Program-made: the position numbers and the translations under genes
Notes under the pieces: generated by a model
Seen by the model: only the letters and a program-made list of their open reading frames with translations
Told to the model about the DNA's origin: nothing
Databases searched by the model: none
Part shown: positions 52,890 through 54,345 of the stretch, piece after piece
How the letters are laid out: every line of letters begins with the position of its first letter
How positions within the stretch are numbered: the stretch's first letter is position 1
Assembly: GCF_003671715.1 (NCBI RefSeq)
Contig: NZ_RAIF01000025.1
Span: forward strand, 331,484-385,828
Reading direction: 5' to 3'
DNA length: 54,345 nucleotides
Origin: Streptomyces sp. E2N166
Lineage (GTDB): Bacteria; Actinomycetota; Actinomycetes; Streptomycetales; Streptomycetaceae

Positions 52890-54014
52890 ATGACCGGAAC
52901 CATCACCCATGATCCGCCGCCCGCCGCCGGAGGGCGGCAGAGCGGACCACTGATCGTCACCGAGGACACCGCACTCCTCGACGACCTGCTGCGCCTGTGC
53001 GCGGCGGCCGGCGCCACGCCGGAGGTACACCACTCGGTGCCCTCGGCGCCCGCTGCCTCCGGACCGCGGGGCGGCTGGGAATCCGCGCCGCTCGTGCTCG
53101 TCGGCGACGACGCCGCGCGACGTGTACACGGCGCCGTGCGGAGACGAGGAGTGGTCCTCGTAGGCCGTGATCAGGACGATTCAGGGGTCTGGCAGCGGGC
53201 CGTCGAGATCGGCGCCGACCACGTCCTGATGCTGCCCGACGGCGAACAGTGGCTGATCGACCGCATCGCCGACGTCACCGAGGGCGTCGGCCGGCCCGCA
53301 CTCACCGTCGGCGTCATCGGCGGCCGAGGCGGCGCCGGAGCGTCCACGCTGGCCTGCGCACTCGCCGTCAGCGCCGCACGAGAGGGGCTGCGCAGCCTCC
53401 TGGTGGACGCCGACCCGCTGGGCGGTGGCCTCGACGTGCTCCTCGGCGGGGAGACGGCCGAGGGGCTCAGGTGGCCCGCGTTCGCGGCTTCGCGGGGGCG
53501 GGTCGGCGGCGGCGCCCTGGAGGAGTCGCTGCCCGAGCTGCATTCGCTGCGAGTGCTCAGCTGGGACCGGGGTGACTGCGTCACGGTGCCGCCCCAGGCC
53601 GTACGGGCGGTGCTGGCGGCGGCCAGGCGCCGGGGCGGCACGGTCGTCGTCGACCTGCCGCGCCGGATCGACGACGGCGTCGCCGAGGTCCTCGCCCAGC
53701 TCGACGTCGGACTCCTCGTCGTCCCGGCCGAACTGCGGGCCGTCGCGGCAGCCGGCCGGGTGGCCGCCGCGGTCGGCATGGTCCTGCGCGACCTCCGGGT
53801 CGCGGTACGCGGGCCGTACGCCTCCGGACTGGACGACCGCGAGGTGGCCCGGCTGCTCGGACTGCCCCTGGCCGGCGAGGTGCCCGTCGAGTCCGGCCTC
53901 CTGCGCGCCACCGAGGCCAGGCGCCCCCCGGGCGCGTCCGCACGCGGGCCGCTCGCGCGCTTCTGCGGGGAGTTCTGGGAGCGGGCGCTGGCGGAGACGG
54001 GAGGGGACGCATGA
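52890..54014 (+). CDS. CpaE/Ssd-like MinD-family ATPase
   Basis: A 374-residue protein. The first 135 residues form a receiver-like domain (PLIVTEDTALLDDLLRLCAAAG, ADHVLMLPDGEQWLIDRI), followed by a ParA/MinD-type ATPase with GVIGGRGGAGASTLACALA (deviant Walker A; the signature Lys near its start is Arg), LLVDADPLGGGLDVLLGG and VVDLPRRIDDG. It matches the septum-site-determining/CpaE proteins that head tad-type pilus loci in actinobacteria. ATG at 52890 follows GAAGGGGG. The stop overlaps the next gene's ATG. Confidence 0.87.
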   Translation: MTGTITHDPPPAAGGRQSGPLIVTEDTALLDDLLRLCAAAGATPEVHHSVPSAPAASGPRGGWESAPLVLVGDDAARRVHGAVRRRGVVLVGRDQDDSGVWQRAVEIGADHVLMLPDGEQWLIDRIADVTEGVGRPALTVGVIGGRGGAGASTLACALAVSAAREGLRSLLVDADPLGGGLDVLLGGETAEGLRWPAFAASRGRVGGGALEESLPELHSLRVLSWDRGDCVTVPPQAVRAVLAAARRRGGTVVVDLPRRIDDGVAEVLAQLDVGLLVVPAELRAVAAAGRVAAAVGMVLRDLRVAVRGPYASGLDDREVARLLGLPLAGEVPVESGLLRATEARRPPGASARGPLARFCGEFWERALAETGGDA

Positions 54015-54345
54015 GGGCGCTGACGGGTCCGGAGAGGGCGACTGGTGGTGAGTGGGCCGGCGCGGTGAGTGGTGAGAGGCGGGTCGAGGCGGGTGCGGGG
54101 GTGCCTGGCGGGTCTCCGGGCGCGGGAGTGACGGGGGTCGCGAGGGCCGCGGGGTTCGTGGGGTCGGCAGGGCTCGTGGGGTCGGCAGGGATGGCTTTCG
54201 GGGGGCCTTCGGGGATGACCCTCCGGGGGGCTGCTGAGCCGGCCTCTCGGGGGTCGGCGGGGGCGTGCCCCGGGCAGGTACCGGGCTCGGTCGCCGGGCG
54301 GTCGCCGGGCGAGGCCCCCGGGATGCCCGAGGGGCGGCCCGCGGG
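54011..54345 (+). CDS. Start of a low-complexity gene, cut by the window end
   Basis: An open frame whose ATG overlaps the CpaE-like stop (ATGA) runs to the window edge without a stop. The 111 residues seen are Gly/Ala/Ser/Arg-rich and include an 18-bp tandem duplication (54150-54190) encoding GLVGSA-type repeats. In tad loci a CpaF/TadA ATPase follows CpaE, often with a variable N-terminus, so this may be its start; nothing diagnostic is visible. Confidence 0.5.
   Translation, partial: MRALTGPERATGGEWAGAVSGERRVEAGAGVPGGSPGAGVTGVARAAGFVGSAGLVGSAGMAFGGPSGMTLRGAAEPASRGSAGACPGQVPGSVAGRSPGEAPGMPEGRPA

Noticed and set aside
54011..54345. Definite tadA/cpaF assignment for the partial last gene
   Set aside because: The visible part is low-complexity and no ATPase motif is reached before the window ends.

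Overview
The window is about 54 kb of very GC-rich actinobacterial DNA. GTG/TTG starts, ATGA start/stop overlaps, a wblA gene and the order Pr6Pr - metallophosphoesterase - yqeY - class A PBP - wblA - two ArsA-type ATPases - ridA - NUDIX - MBL - crp - nth - marP-like protease - holin-like - nhaA - acs - SulP/carbonic anhydrase - HAD - CpaE-like ATPase point to Streptomyces. As I recall, this order matches the S. coelicolor core chromosome. Everything here is read by eye; no database search was run.

Layout. (1) 1-1735: a chromosomal DUF397 / XRE-DUF5753 pair divergent from an HATPase (anti-sigma-like) gene. (2) 1816-22782: an integrated mobile element of about 21 kb inserted in a tRNA-Pro(CGG) gene (intact at 22741-22814), flanked by 45-bp direct repeats. 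Its backbone is relaxase, MobC-like protein, DUF2637 (SpdB-like) membrane protein, DUF3631 ATPase, XRE regulator, excisionase and tyrosine integrase. No FtsK/TraB-type translocase is seen, so it looks mobilizable rather than self-transmissible. Its cargo is a TerD-like protein, unknown proteins, an HNH protein and, at 5056-10905, a divergent gene cluster. One arm of that cluster has a degenerate resolvase-like protein, an HATPase, a radical SAM/SPASM enzyme, a 70-residue peptide ending in a Cys-Ser-Cys tail, and an APH-fold kinase. The other arm has an HTH/TPR regulator, a YdcF (DUF218) protein and a WbqC-family protein. I consider this the most likely undescribed system in the window: a putative RiPP or peptide-modification pathway carried on a mobile element. 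Two insertion sequences, an IS481-type and an IS5-type carrying a GNAT gene, are nested at one CTAG in the loop of a terminator between the integrase and HNH genes. (3) 22882-54345: the conserved chromosomal block.

How the parts work together. In the element, int/xis/attachment sites serve integration and excision, DUF3631 and DUF2637 probably serve replication and spread, and relaxase/MobC serve mobilization. Several regulatory signals can be read: three TGCAnnnCGCAG operators before the XRE gene, a 14-bp motif shared by the ATPase and excisionase genes, six ACTCGT repeats and a candidate oriT hairpin. In the core, wblA sits beside paired ArsA-like ATPases, crp has a CRP-type site in its own upstream region, acs is preceded by a leader peptide resembling its own N-terminus, and a SulP transporter is fused to a beta-carbonic anhydrase through a collagen-like linker. 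The window ends inside a low-complexity gene downstream of a CpaE/Ssd-like ATPase, probably the start of a tad pilus locus.
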